Shown: piece by piece, positions 7,975 to 16,531 of the stretch
Position numbering within the stretch: the first letter of the stretch is position 1
How the letters are laid out: each line of letters starts with the position of its first letter
Source: Flavobacterium enshiense DK69
Lineage (GTDB): Bacteria; Bacteroidota; Bacteroidia; Flavobacteriales; Flavobacteriaceae
NCBI RefSeq assembly: GCF_000498495.1
Contig: NZ_AVCS01000004.1
Location: 186,001 to 250,000 of the forward strand
Direction of reading: 5' to 3'
DNA length: 64,000 nucleotides
The notes under the pieces: model-generated
What the model saw: the letters and a program-made list of their open reading frames with translations, nothing else
What the model was told of the DNA's origin: nothing
Database searches by the model: none
Made by a program: the position numbers and the translations under genes

Positions 7975-9468
7975 ATGGTAAAGACAGATACTAAAGGAAT
8001 TTGGAAGGTTATTTCGGCTTCATCGATGGGCACATTGATCGAATGGTATGATTTTTACATTTTCGGAAGTCTGGCTGTTGTTATCTCAACGAAATTTTTC
8101 CCTTCAGGTAATCCCACAGCGGCTTTTTTGTCGACGTTGGCCACATTTGCCGCAGGTTTTGTCGTGAGGCCTTTCGGAGCTTTGTTTTTTGGCCGGCTTG
8201 GAGATTTGATTGGCCGGAAATATACTTTCATGGCAACCCTCTTGCTTATGGGTGGCGCTACATTTTTAATTGGCTGTATTCCCAGTTATGAAACGATTGG
8301 TTTTGTCGCACCGTTGTTGGTACTTGTTCTAAGACTTTTACAGGGTTTGGCACTTGGGGGAGAGTATGGAGGCGCTGCAACTTATGTGGCTGAGCATGCT
8401 CCGGAACATCAGAGAGGATATTGGACTTCATGGATTCAAACCACCGCCACTGCCGGTCTTTTTGTTTCCCTTATGGTAATTCTCATAACTCGTTCCCTGC
8501 TCTCAGAAGAAGCTTTTGATACTTGGGGATGGCGCGTTCCTTTCTGGATTTCTATCATAATGGTTTATGTTTCTTATCTCATTCGAAAGAGAATGAGTGA
8601 ATCACCTGAATTTGCAAAGGCAAAAGCAGATGGAAAAACGAGTAAAAATCCGTTAAAGGAAAGTTTCGGACACAAATACAATCTAAAATTTGTGCTTTTG
8701 GCACTGTTTGGTGCAACAATGGGACAAGGAGTTGTTTGGTATACCGGACAATTTTACGCCATGAGTTTTATGAAAACGGTCATGAATTTAGAGACTTCTC
8801 AAGTTGATACATTACTCGGTATTGCTTTGGTTATGGGAACACCTTTCTTTGTTTTCTTCGGATGGCTGAGTGATAAAATAGGAAGGAAAAAAATCATGAT
8901 AGCCGGAATGTTTTTGGCGGTGTTGCTGTATCGTCCGATATACAAAACGATGTATGAAACTGCTGATGTAAGCAGTAAAACTGTTGCAAAAACAGAAAGT
9001 TCCGCAGATTTAGACAGAGAAAAGAATATTTCAACTGCTACTTTTCATTACAGTTTCACCGACGGTTCTAAAGCGACAAAAATAATTTCAACAGATTTAA
9101 ATAAAATGCCCTTTGCTCCCGAAACTAAATCAACCATAATTACGCTTTCTCCAAATGATAAATGGCTTTTGGTTTTTCTGGTTTGGGTACAGGTTCTTTT
9201 TGTAACTATGGTTTATGGTCCGATTGCTGCTTTCTTAGTGGAATTGTTTCCTACTAGAATCCGCTATACGTCGATGTCATTGCCATACCATGTTGGTAAC
9301 GGGATTTTTGGAGGATTACTGCCTGCGATTTCGACTTATCTGGTAACAAATGCGAAAGAAAACGGGGATCCTGAATTTTATCTTGAAGGATTGTGGTATC
9401 CTATTATAGTGGCTTCTTTAAGTATGGTAATCGGAATGATTTACTTGGATCACAAAAAAAGGAATTAA
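7975..9468 (+). CDS. MFS transporter, metabolite:H+ symporter type
   Basis: A 497-residue major facilitator of about 12 membrane segments. The signature loop GRLGDLIGRKYTF follows helix 2, GGEYGGAATYVAEHAP is in the helix 4-5 region, and GWLSDKIGRKKIM is the mirrored loop after helix 8. This places it with the sugar/metabolite:H+ symporters that carry organic acids. An unusual polar insert of about 70 residues (323-395) lies between two membrane segments in the second half. It overlaps the next gene by 1 nt, and acs follows, so acetate or propionate uptake is as plausible as uptake of an aromatic acid for the divergent operon. Confidence 0.85.
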   Translation: MVKTDTKGIWKVISASSMGTLIEWYDFYIFGSLAVVISTKFFPSGNPTAAFLSTLATFAAGFVVRPFGALFFGRLGDLIGRKYTFMATLLLMGGATFLIGCIPSYETIGFVAPLLVLVLRLLQGLALGGEYGGAATYVAEHAPEHQRGYWTSWIQTTATAGLFVSLMVILITRSLLSEEAFDTWGWRVPFWISIIMVYVSYLIRKRMSESPEFAKAKADGKTSKNPLKESFGHKYNLKFVLLALFGATMGQGVVWYTGQFYAMSFMKTVMNLETSQVDTLLGIALVMGTPFFVFFGWLSDKIGRKKIMIAGMFLAVLLYRPIYKTMYETADVSSKTVAKTESSADLDREKNISTATFHYSFTDGSKATKIISTDLNKMPFAPETKSTIITLSPNDKWLLVFLVWVQVLFVTMVYGPIAAFLVELFPTRIRYTSMSLPYHVGNGIFGGLLPAISTYLVTNAKENGDPEFYLEGLWYPIIVASLSMVIGMIYLDHKKRN

Positions 9469-9707
9469 TGCACGAAAACATGAATTTTATAAAACGTTTA
9501 CTAGGTTTGATCTGCATATTACTGTCAGTAGCAGCGGCTTATTTCTGTATAATGCATTTCGGATTGCCTAAATTTAATTCGGGCAAGCAGGATGATTTGG
9601 TTTTCGGGATAATAATTTTATTTATATTAACACCTTTAATAGTTTCAGGTTTGGCAATTTTCGGTTACTTTGCATTAAACGGTGAATACGACAAAAACAA
9701 AATGTAA
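9468..9707 (+). CDS. Small two-helix membrane protein between MFS and acs
   Basis: A 79-residue protein starting at an ATG that overlaps the MFS stop codon (TAATG), the arrangement expected for translational coupling. It has two hydrophobic stretches (about residues 9-26 and 42-66) separated by a short polar loop, and a charged C-terminus NGEYDKNKM. No known domain can be named with certainty; it may belong to a Bacteroidota family of small proteins found beside such symporters. Its position suggests an accessory subunit or stabiliser of the transporter. The acs start is 5 nt further on. Confidence 0.7.
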   Translation: MHENMNFIKRLLGLICILLSVAAAYFCIMHFGLPKFNSGKQDDLVFGIIILFILTPLIVSGLAIFGYFALNGEYDKNKM

Positions 9708-9712
9708 TTTTT

Positions 9713-11620
9713 ATGAGCTACTACAAGATAAACAACCTTGAGCAATACTTTAAGCATTATAATAAATCCATTCGCGAGCCTCGTAAATTTTGGGGTAAAA
9801 TAGCCGAAGAAAACTTTGTATGGTATCAGGCGTGGGACAAAGTGGTGGATTTCAATATGGGAGAAGCCGATGTAAAATGGTTCGTTAACGCTAAAGTAAA
9901 TATTACCAAAAATTGTATAGATAGACACTTGGCCAAACGAGGTGAAAAAACAGCCATTATTTTCGAGCCGAATGATCCTAACGAGGAAACGCTTCATATT
10001 TCCTATAATGATTTGTATAGCCGTGTTGCAAAGATGGCCAATGTTCTTCGCGAGCAGGGAATTAAAAAAGGGGACAGGGTTTGTATTTATTTGCCGATGA
10101 TACCAGAATTAGCGGTCGCTATATTAGCCTGTGCCCGAATCGGAGCAATTCATTCTGTGATTTTTGCCGGATTTTCTGCTTCTGCAGTAACTTCCAGAAT
10201 TAATGATTGCGAATGTAAAATGGTAATCACCTCCGATGGTGGTTTCCGTGGAAACAAAACCGTTGATTTAAAAGGAATTATTGATGAAGCATTGGAGAAA
10301 TGTCCAACGGTGGAAAAAGTACTGGTCGTGAAAAGAACTCATACCGCCGTAAGTATGAAAGAGGGGAGGGATTATTGGTTACAGCCTCTTTTGTATGATG
10401 CTATTCCGAATAATGTTGCTGAAATAATGGATGCCGAAGACCCGCTGTTTATCCTTTATACATCCGGTTCTACCGGAAAACCGAAAGGAATGTTGCACAC
10501 CACCGCAGGCTATATGGTACAGACAGCTTATACTTTTAAGAATATATTCAATCATGAAGATAATGATGTTTTTTGGTGTACAGCAGATATCGGTTGGATT
10601 ACCGGACATTCTTATATTTTATATGGTCCGTTACTGAACGGAGCTACCACGGTCTTATTTGAAGGCATCCCGTCATATCCTGATTTTGGACGTTTTTGGG
10701 AAGTGATTGATAAACATCAGGTTACGCAATTTTATACTGCTCCAACAGCAATTCGTTCTTTGGCAAAAGAAAGTGATGAATGGGTTGACAAATACGATTT
10801 GACTTCGTTAAAAGTAATTGGTTCAGTGGGAGAACCTATTAACGAAGAAGCATGGCACTGGTATAATGATCATGTCGGAAAGAAAAAATGCCCGATTGTG
10901 GATACCTGGTGGCAAACCGAAACCGGAAGTATCATGATTTCGCCGGTTCCGTTTGTAACACCAACAAAACCAACATATGCCACTTTACCGTTACCGGGAA
11001 TCCAGCCGGTTTTAATGGATGAATTACGCAATGAAATTGAAGGAAATCAGGTAGTGGGGAGTTTGTGCATCAAATTTCCATGGCCGTCTATGGCAAGAAC
11101 TATTTGGGGAGACCATCAGCGCTATAAGGACACGTATTTCTCAGCTTTTCCTGGGAAATATTTTACTGGAGACGGCGCGCTTCGTGATGAAGTAGGTTAT
11201 TACAGAATAACGGGAAGGGTAGATGATGTCGTAATTGTTTCCGGACATAATTTAGGAACTGCTCCAATTGAAGATGCCATCAATGAGCATCCGGCGGTAG
11301 CAGAGTCTGCGATAGTTGGTTTCCCTCACGATATTAAAGGAAACGCACTTTACGGATTTATCATACTGAAAGAAATAGGAGAATATCGTGACCGCGATAA
11401 TTTAACGAAAGAAATAAATGAGCACGTTTCAAGCCACATCGGACCAATAGCGAAACTGGATAAGATTCAGTTTGTAAGTGGTTTGCCAAAAACCCGTTCA
11501 GGAAAAATAATGAGACGAATTTTGCGCAAGATTGCCGAAGGTGATTTTAGTAATTTTGGAGATACATCAACATTGCTGAATCCTGAAATTGTAGATGAAA
11601 TTAAAGATAACAAAATTTAA
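9713..11620 (+). CDS. acs: Acetyl-CoA synthetase
   Basis: A 635-residue AMP-forming acetate--CoA ligase, close to the usual length. The sequence shows the N-terminal YKINNLEQYFKHYNKSI region, YTSGSTGKPKGMLHT (A3), the DTWWQTETG motif with the acyl-pocket tryptophan, TGDGALRDE, and the C-terminal PKTRSGKIMRRILRKIA containing the catalytic lysine that lysine acetylation often controls. It converts acetate (possibly also propionate) with ATP and CoA to the acyl-CoA in the cytoplasm. It is the third gene of the MFS operon and ends just before a bidirectional terminator. A propionyl-CoA synthetase role cannot be excluded. Confidence 0.93.
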   Translation: MSYYKINNLEQYFKHYNKSIREPRKFWGKIAEENFVWYQAWDKVVDFNMGEADVKWFVNAKVNITKNCIDRHLAKRGEKTAIIFEPNDPNEETLHISYNDLYSRVAKMANVLREQGIKKGDRVCIYLPMIPELAVAILACARIGAIHSVIFAGFSASAVTSRINDCECKMVITSDGGFRGNKTVDLKGIIDEALEKCPTVEKVLVVKRTHTAVSMKEGRDYWLQPLLYDAIPNNVAEIMDAEDPLFILYTSGSTGKPKGMLHTTAGYMVQTAYTFKNIFNHEDNDVFWCTADIGWITGHSYILYGPLLNGATTVLFEGIPSYPDFGRFWEVIDKHQVTQFYTAPTAIRSLAKESDEWVDKYDLTSLKVIGSVGEPINEEAWHWYNDHVGKKKCPIVDTWWQTETGSIMISPVPFVTPTKPTYATLPLPGIQPVLMDELRNEIEGNQVVGSLCIKFPWPSMARTIWGDHQRYKDTYFSAFPGKYFTGDGALRDEVGYYRITGRVDDVVIVSGHNLGTAPIEDAINEHPAVAESAIVGFPHDIKGNALYGFIILKEIGEYRDRDNLTKEINEHVSSHIGPIAKLDKIQFVSGLPKTRSGKIMRRILRKIAEGDFSNFGDTSTLLNPEIVDEIKDNKI

Positions 11621-11626
11621 AACGAT

Positions 11627-11652
11627 AAAAGCCCTGAAATTCAGGGCTTTTT
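11627..11652. terminator. Bidirectional rho-independent terminator between acs and exonuclease
   Basis: The inverted repeat AAGCCCTGAA / TTCAGGGCTT with a minimal loop is flanked by A-rich and T-rich tracts on both sides. It can therefore stop acs transcription rightward and the exonuclease transcript leftward. It lies exactly in the 34-nt gap between the two convergent stop codons. Confidence 0.9.
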
Positions 11653-11654
11653 TA

Positions 11655-12260
11655 TTACTTCATTTTCAATTTCTTTTTAAGTTTTAAAAACAGAAGCGCT
11701 GTTATATAAGCATCGTTTGAAGCAGTGTGACGATGACTTTTTCTGATTTTAAACAAATCGCATAATTCTTCTAATGTATGATGCTCGTCTTCTGGAAGAT
11801 TTTTGAAACGCTGGTACATTACGTTGATATCCAGTATGTTGTTTTTTATTTTTCCGAGATTCATTCGCTTTAACGCCTGATTAATCATCTCAATATCCAA
11901 ATTTGTACTATGGCCTACAAGTGTTGCGTTTTTAATGTGTCCTAAGAATTGGATCATCGCTTCAGTTTCGGAAACTGCTTCATTCGAATGCGACTTAAAG
12001 AGTTTTTCTACGGCTTCATTTTGGCGTTTATCATTTTTATTTTCGATAAAAATCTCAAAGAAGTCGTTTATTTCTATCTGATCATTTGTAATTCCGATAC
12101 AGCCGATAGATAAAATAGTGTCCTTTTTCCAGTCCAGACCCGTTCGTTCACAATCGAAAATAACATAACGTGTTGGAGTATTGGTAATTTCTTTTTCGAA
12201 ATTATCCAAATACACTTTCCAAAATGTTGGATCTCCTTTGCCTTTTAACCAATCCAGCAT
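11655..12260 (-). CDS. 3'-5' exonuclease, DnaQ/PolC-epsilon-like (DEDDh)
   Basis: A 201-residue DEDDh exonuclease domain. Exo I appears as VIFDCERTGLD (Asp-x-Glu retained, Cys replacing the usual Thr), Exo II as VGHSTNLDIEMINQAL, and Exo III as HRHTASNDAYITALLFLKL with the catalytic His and Asp. The family removes nucleotides from 3' ends in proofreading or repair. The gene starts 4 nt after the stop codon of the CBS/DUF294 gene, with which it forms a two-gene operon converging on acs. DUF294 proteins and DnaQ-like exonucleases are often neighbours in bacteria, but what they do together is not clear from sequence. Confidence 0.85.
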   Translation of the reverse strand: MLDWLKGKGDPTFWKVYLDNFEKEITNTPTRYVIFDCERTGLDWKKDTILSIGCIGITNDQIEINDFFEIFIENKNDKRQNEAVEKLFKSHSNEAVSETEAMIQFLGHIKNATLVGHSTNLDIEMINQALKRMNLGKIKNNILDINVMYQRFKNLPEDEHHTLEELCDLFKIRKSHRHTASNDAYITALLFLKLKKKLKMK

Positions 12261-12264
12261 AGTT

Positions 12265-14187
12265 TTATGTAAAATAAGTTAATTGAAAACGGTTTTTAAT
12301 TAAATCCTGAATATCGTTGATAGGCTGAAAACAGTTTTTTAGTTTTACTTTGTCAACTTTGGTCAGTTCTTCTATGTTAAGATAACTTCCGTTGGAATCC
12401 GTTTTTAGTCCGTCTTCCGTTCTGAACCAGTGCAATATATGAAAAGCTTCGGCACATTCAAGATACAAATCGGCATTTTGAGGTTCTAAATCGGCTAACT
12501 TTTTAAAACGCTGATATGTATTGGTGATTCCTTTAATGCCTTTACTGATAGCTAGAACGCGGGCAGCATCTACTAAAGGAGTGATTGCTCTGTTCTTAAT
12601 ATCAAAAGTATCTTTATGCTCTTCGTCCTGTTCAACCAAAAATTGACGGAAAAATCCAAGCGGAGCAGGCTTTTTGATTGCATCAGTAGCTAGAAATGCA
12701 TAAAACAACTGATTGTTTGCTGCTTTGGAAAAAATATCCTCCGTTAATGCTTTTTCTAAAAATGGATCGCCATAGATAAAGCTATAATCAAAGAAAATAG
12801 AACTTCTGTGAATCCCTTTTTCACCTGGAGTATTTATCCAGGTGTTATATTGTTTTATCCAGTCTGTCAATGATTTACACCACAATTCATTATTGGCATT
12901 CAGACCTTGTTCGCTTTTTTCGTAACCTATTTTTTCGAATGTTTCCAAAACACGTTCTGCCAATCTCAGAAAGTATTTTTTTACCTGATCGTATTGTTCG
13001 GCAGGGACATCTTCAAAAATCAATGAATTATTTACATCAGTTAATAAAAGCTGCTCTTTTCTTCCCTGACTGCCTAGGTTAAACCATGCAAAACGAACAG
13101 GAGGAGGGGTGCCCTCTTTTTCAATAGCCAGGGTAATGGCTCTTTTGGTTATCGCGATGGTAATCTCGGATGCCACATTGGTGATATGAGAAATTGGGAT
13201 GTTCCTGTCAATTGAGTTCTGGATAAGGTCGGTTAGCTTATCGCGTACAATCTTTAGGTCTTTGGATCGTTCAGCGCGTTTTATCTGTTTTAAAAGAACT
13301 CCCGGATTGTTTGCCTGAGCAGCAACAACATGATGTTCGGAAATAATCCCTGAAATTGTACTTTTTTCAGTTCCGTCGCGGGTAACACACAAATAGGGAA
13401 CATTATGTTTAAGCATCATCATTTGAGCTTCGGCAATAGAAATATCTTCAGGAACAGTTACAACTGGTACCGTCATTATTTTATCCACGGTCACATTAAT
13501 CGGAAATAGACCTGTTGCTATTTTTGAACTTAAATCGTTATCGGTTACAATTCCGATGGGCATTTGGTTTTCCTGGATAATCACGCTTCCAATTTGTCTG
13601 CTTGCCATAGTTTGGGCAACATGTTTTACTATATCATTAGGACTGGCAGTAATTGGTTTCTTAGTATACTTAATAGGCTGAAAATATTGAATATCTGTGG
13701 CAGTTTGCTCGTTAAAAATAACATTTTCAGAAATCAATTTTCCTCTATGATCTTTATCATACGGATTTCGGGTGTTGGATGCAAAACTCTCCAAAAGAAA
13801 GCTTAATACGCTGCTGTTTCCAGTTACATAAGGTTTGAAAACTTCAATAGGAATTGCATAAATGATAGAGTCCTCCCTTGATTTTGCTGTCATCAAGTAA
13901 TTGTTTTTAGCGAAAAAAGGACGTAATCCTAATATGTCGCCTTCATCACATTTGTCAATCAGGGTTTCTTCAGCATCAGAGATTACAGAAAGGCCAATTG
14001 CTCCGGAAGCTACTACATAAAAGGAGTCGTGCGTTGGATCCCCGATTTTAAACAAAATCTGATTTTTTTCCAGATACAGCACTTTTACCTGTTCGGAAAT
14101 TGCTACAAGTTCATGATACGTCAGGCTTGTAAACGGCGGATAATGTTTTAAAAAGTCGGCAATTCGTTCTGCAATTGGGTTTCTCAT
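12265..14187 (-). CDS. Cyclic-nucleotide-binding / CBS / DUF294 nucleotidyltransferase-like protein
   Basis: A 640-residue signalling-type protein in four parts: a cAMP-binding-like beta roll (about 20-135, FKIGDPTHDSFYVVASGAIGL), a CBS pair (about 170-290), a DUF294 nucleotidyltransferase-like domain (about 315-450), and a helical DUF294 C-terminal domain. The nucleotidyltransferase motif reads LGSQGRKEQLLLTDVNN, so where relatives have TD-x-DN this protein has D384 but Asn at 386; one metal-ligand position is altered. The family is thought to sense nucleotides, yet substrates are unknown. It leads a two-gene operon with the DnaQ-like exonuclease. Its place beside acs, a common association, suggests a link to acetate metabolism. 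Confidence 0.87.
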   Translation of the reverse strand: MRNPIAERIADFLKHYPPFTSLTYHELVAISEQVKVLYLEKNQILFKIGDPTHDSFYVVASGAIGLSVISDAEETLIDKCDEGDILGLRPFFAKNNYLMTAKSREDSIIYAIPIEVFKPYVTGNSSVLSFLLESFASNTRNPYDKDHRGKLISENVIFNEQTATDIQYFQPIKYTKKPITASPNDIVKHVAQTMASRQIGSVIIQENQMPIGIVTDNDLSSKIATGLFPINVTVDKIMTVPVVTVPEDISIAEAQMMMLKHNVPYLCVTRDGTEKSTISGIISEHHVVAAQANNPGVLLKQIKRAERSKDLKIVRDKLTDLIQNSIDRNIPISHITNVASEITIAITKRAITLAIEKEGTPPPVRFAWFNLGSQGRKEQLLLTDVNNSLIFEDVPAEQYDQVKKYFLRLAERVLETFEKIGYEKSEQGLNANNELWCKSLTDWIKQYNTWINTPGEKGIHRSSIFFDYSFIYGDPFLEKALTEDIFSKAANNQLFYAFLATDAIKKPAPLGFFRQFLVEQDEEHKDTFDIKNRAITPLVDAARVLAISKGIKGITNTYQRFKKLADLEPQNADLYLECAEAFHILHWFRTEDGLKTDSNGSYLNIEELTKVDKVKLKNCFQPINDIQDLIKNRFQLTYFT

Positions 14188-14317
14188 ATCAAATTATAAT
14201 ATTTAATGACTCATTTCTAACTAAATAACATGTAAGAAATTGGCCATAGTATAATGGATAATAATTCTCTAAATATACTAAAAAATAGTAGACTTCAAAA
14301 GGAGGGAAAGTTAAACT

Positions 14318-15184
14318 TTAATAAGCATATAATTGTGAAATCGTTATTATGATAACAGCCATCACTGCACAAGCGATTCCTAAGTAATTTATCCGAGTGA
14401 TTTTTTCGTTAAAGACGGTGACACCGATTAAAGTTCCGATACTGATTACTCCAAAATTCATTGCTGCGAAAACAGTTGAAGGGTTGTTTGCCAGTGCTTT
14501 ATGTGCTTTCAAATAAAAAAGGATATTCCCGAAATTAAAAATTCCTAATACAATCCCGAATAAAAAACTCTGCCAGGTTAAATTTCGTTTATTGAAGATC
14601 AGATAATAAAGCGTTATTAAAGAGGCAATGCAAAATGCTCCGCAAAAGATGATAAATAAAGACGTGGTAAACGGGATTTCACTGTAAAGTGCTATTTGCT
14701 TGAAAAGGACATCAATTATTCCGAAACCGAATAAAACAAACAACGGATAAATCCAGCTGTTATTTTCGTTTGTTGATTCAGATTTACGGTTTAGCGTTAA
14801 AAATATTGCCATAAAACCGATTGTAAGTCCGAAAAATTTAAATAAGCTGATATTTTCGCCAAAAATGAAATACGATGCCAATATTGGAATAAATAATGAC
14901 AAACGCTGAGCGATCTCAGTTTTTACAATTCCGATATTTTTGACGGATTCGGCCAAAAAAAGAAATATTACCGGCAGTAATATGGATAAAGGAAAATAAA
15001 ATTTCCATGGCACCGAATTATTCAAAATTTTGAAGTCAGGAGAAAATGTCAGATAGCAAAGAGATAATGCTGCTAAATAATTCCAGTTAATACTTTGTTG
15101 AATATTGATTTCGTAACGTCTGGCTATTTTCAGGAGTATAGCAACAGAAATACTGCAACAAACACTTAAGAGTATGTATAACAT
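14318..15184 (-). CDS. DMT-superfamily (EamA-like) transporter
   Basis: A 288-residue protein of about ten membrane helices arranged as two EamA-like halves. The halves resemble each other: LSLFIPILASYFIFGENISLFKFFGLTIGFMAIFL in the first and NFGVISIGTLIGVTVFNEKITRINYLGIACAVMAVII in the second, each with the typical (N/E)E-(K/N) turn before the last helix. Members export or import small metabolites such as amino acids, or carry sugars. The gene stands alone, and nothing around it indicates the substrate. Confidence 0.85.
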   Translation of the reverse strand: MLYILLSVCCSISVAILLKIARRYEINIQQSINWNYLAALSLCYLTFSPDFKILNNSVPWKFYFPLSILLPVIFLFLAESVKNIGIVKTEIAQRLSLFIPILASYFIFGENISLFKFFGLTIGFMAIFLTLNRKSESTNENNSWIYPLFVLFGFGIIDVLFKQIALYSEIPFTTSLFIIFCGAFCIASLITLYYLIFNKRNLTWQSFLFGIVLGIFNFGNILFYLKAHKALANNPSTVFAAMNFGVISIGTLIGVTVFNEKITRINYLGIACAVMAVIIITISQLYAY

Positions 15185-15445
15185 ATGATGGGGGAAGTTG
15201 TTATAAGGGCAAAGTTAGAAAGATTTGATAATTGCACATATATATAGATTGTATAATTTTCTATTTTACATAATGTATATTATAGTTCAAATGTAAAACG
15301 TCCTAATTTTCAAAAACAAAATTTTTCAATATTATAGCTTTTTCCCTGTCTGTCAATAATAAGTATTCCAATGCGTACCTTTTTTCTTTATCAAATATGT
15401 ATTTTTTTAAATCCAATTAGGAATTAGTAAATATGCTTAAAAATA

Positions 15446-15470
15446 AAAAATCCCGGCTTATTGCGGGATC
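15446..15470 (-). terminator. Terminator overlapping the stop codon of the small secreted protein gene
   Basis: On the minus strand, GATCCCG / CGGGATT form a stem around the loop CAATAAGC, followed by TTTTTTATTTT. The UAA stop codon of the upstream gene lies in the loop, so the last coding triplets form the 5' arm. Confidence 0.75.
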
Positions 15471-15883
15471 TTATATGTTTCTTCATAAACTTTTTTTGAA
15501 CCATCGTAATAAACTAAGGTTTTATTTTCTTTACTTATAATTTTATCAGTTCTAATAAAATGATTTGCAAAAACCTCAATAACTGCATCTAAAGACAAAG
15601 CATTTCCAATTGAATATGACAAATAAAATTTCCCCTCCTTAAATGTAAAACTGTAATAAGTATATTCATCATTACTTTGAGCAGGCAAAAATTCCGCGTA
15701 TCCTTGCTTAGTTTTTTCATCCACTAATTCCTTTACCTTATACGATTTTTGAATATCAGGATAAAACTTACGCATGTTTTCCAGTGACTCAAACAACTTA
15801 ATGTTAATATCTACAGCTTTACCATCTTGCGAAAATGATAACAGCGGGAACAACAAAACGCATAATAAAGTAATTTTTTTCAT
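15458..15883 (-). CDS. Small secreted protein of unknown function
   Basis: A 141-residue protein with a clear signal peptide (MKKITLLCVLLFPLLSFSQ, cleavage after FSQ or SFS). The mature part is a small mixed alpha/beta domain containing LENMRKFYPDIQKSYKVKELVDEKTKQGYAEFLPAQ and a YYSFTFKEGKFYLSYSIG strand pair. I recognise no family. It is a single gene with its own terminator, between the DMT transporter and a 648-nt spacer. Location is most likely periplasmic, since there is no lipobox and no T9SS domain. Confidence 0.7.
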   Translation of the reverse strand: MKKITLLCVLLFPLLSFSQDGKAVDINIKLFESLENMRKFYPDIQKSYKVKELVDEKTKQGYAEFLPAQSNDEYTYYSFTFKEGKFYLSYSIGNALSLDAVIEVFANHFIRTDKIISKENKTLVYYDGSKKVYEETYKIPQ

Positions 15884-16198
15884 AATTTCTATTTGGTTTA
15901 ATATCTAAAAATAAGAATTTGAAAAATGATTAAAAAAAATTATTCCCAATAGGCCATTAATTTCACAATAAAAAAAAAGATGTAAATAATCACTATTTAT
16001 AATATTATCACGACGCTCATTTGTTTGCCGAACTTAGTTAAATATAATCCCAATAATCGAATCCGCCCTAGATTCCGATTTAATATTTCCTTTTGCCTCT
16101 GGTAGTAATAAATATTTATATATGAATACAGACATGTAACTAATTGTAGTTCAAATGGTTGATATTAAAAAAAGCAGAGAAAATTGGTCAAAAAAACA

Positions 16199-16236
16199 TG
16201 CATTTCATCGATGAAAAAAATCACTTTATCGATATT
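16199..16236 (+). promoter_or_regulatory. Distal TGCATTT-n3-CGAT repeat group
   Basis: TGCATTTCATCGATGAAAA (16199-16217) is followed by a weaker copy around CACTTTATCGATATTT, the CGAT cores (16209 and 16230) being 21 bp apart. The first 12 bases recur exactly upstream of pelF, on the other strand at 28272-28261. This is a candidate regulator-binding site about 270 bp upstream of the DUF4832 promoter. Confidence 0.4.
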
Positions 16237-16396
16237 TGACAAAATTAAGTTCTAATCTTGCTATTATTCCTACTTAAATAATTGTAAATTAATTAGTTGT
16301 GATTTTTTTTAAAAAATTAAAATTACTATTTCTAAGTCTTTTCTTATAGTAAAATTCCAATTCTATGGAGTTAATCTTACTAATAAAGTTAAATTA

Positions 16397-16434
16397 TGCA
16401 TTTTGGCGATAAAAAGTGCATTTTAACGATAAAA
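16397..16434 (+). promoter_or_regulatory. Proximal pair of direct repeats, 20-bp period
   Basis: TGCATTTTGGCGATAAAA (16397-16414) and TGCATTTTAACGATAAAA (16417-16434) are identical at 16 of 18 positions and are exactly 20 bp apart, so both would face the same side of the helix. They end 27 bp before the -7 element, the usual place for an activator. They share the pattern TGCATTT-n3-CGAT with the distal group. Confidence 0.55.
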
Positions 16435-16461
16435 TAATTTTTTTATTCGAAAGCTAACTGA

Positions 16462-16469
16462 TAGATTTG
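16462..16469 (+). promoter_or_regulatory. Candidate -7 element of the DUF4832 gene promoter
   Basis: TAGATTTG fits the Bacteroidota -7 consensus TAnnTTTG and is followed by C, as in several promoters in this window. No good -33 TTTG/TTG is present at 19-21 nt upstream, which fits an activator-dependent promoter using the adjacent direct repeats. The 5' leader would be about 55-60 nt. Confidence 0.5.
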
Positions 16470-16531
16470 CAACGAGTTACAATTTAAATGTCACTCAGAA
16501 GTAATTAACAAAACAACTAAAAGAAAGATTT

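Larger units (their letters stand above)
15884..16531. other. 648-nt AT-rich intergenic region with direct repeats
   Basis: No reading frame with coding character is visible. The left part serves the leftward secreted-protein gene; no clear -7 element for it was found. The right part is the long upstream region of the DUF4832 gene and holds two groups of TGCATTT-n3-CGAT repeats and one good -7 element, listed separately. The length and repeat content suggest a regulated promoter rather than a lost gene. Confidence 0.6.
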
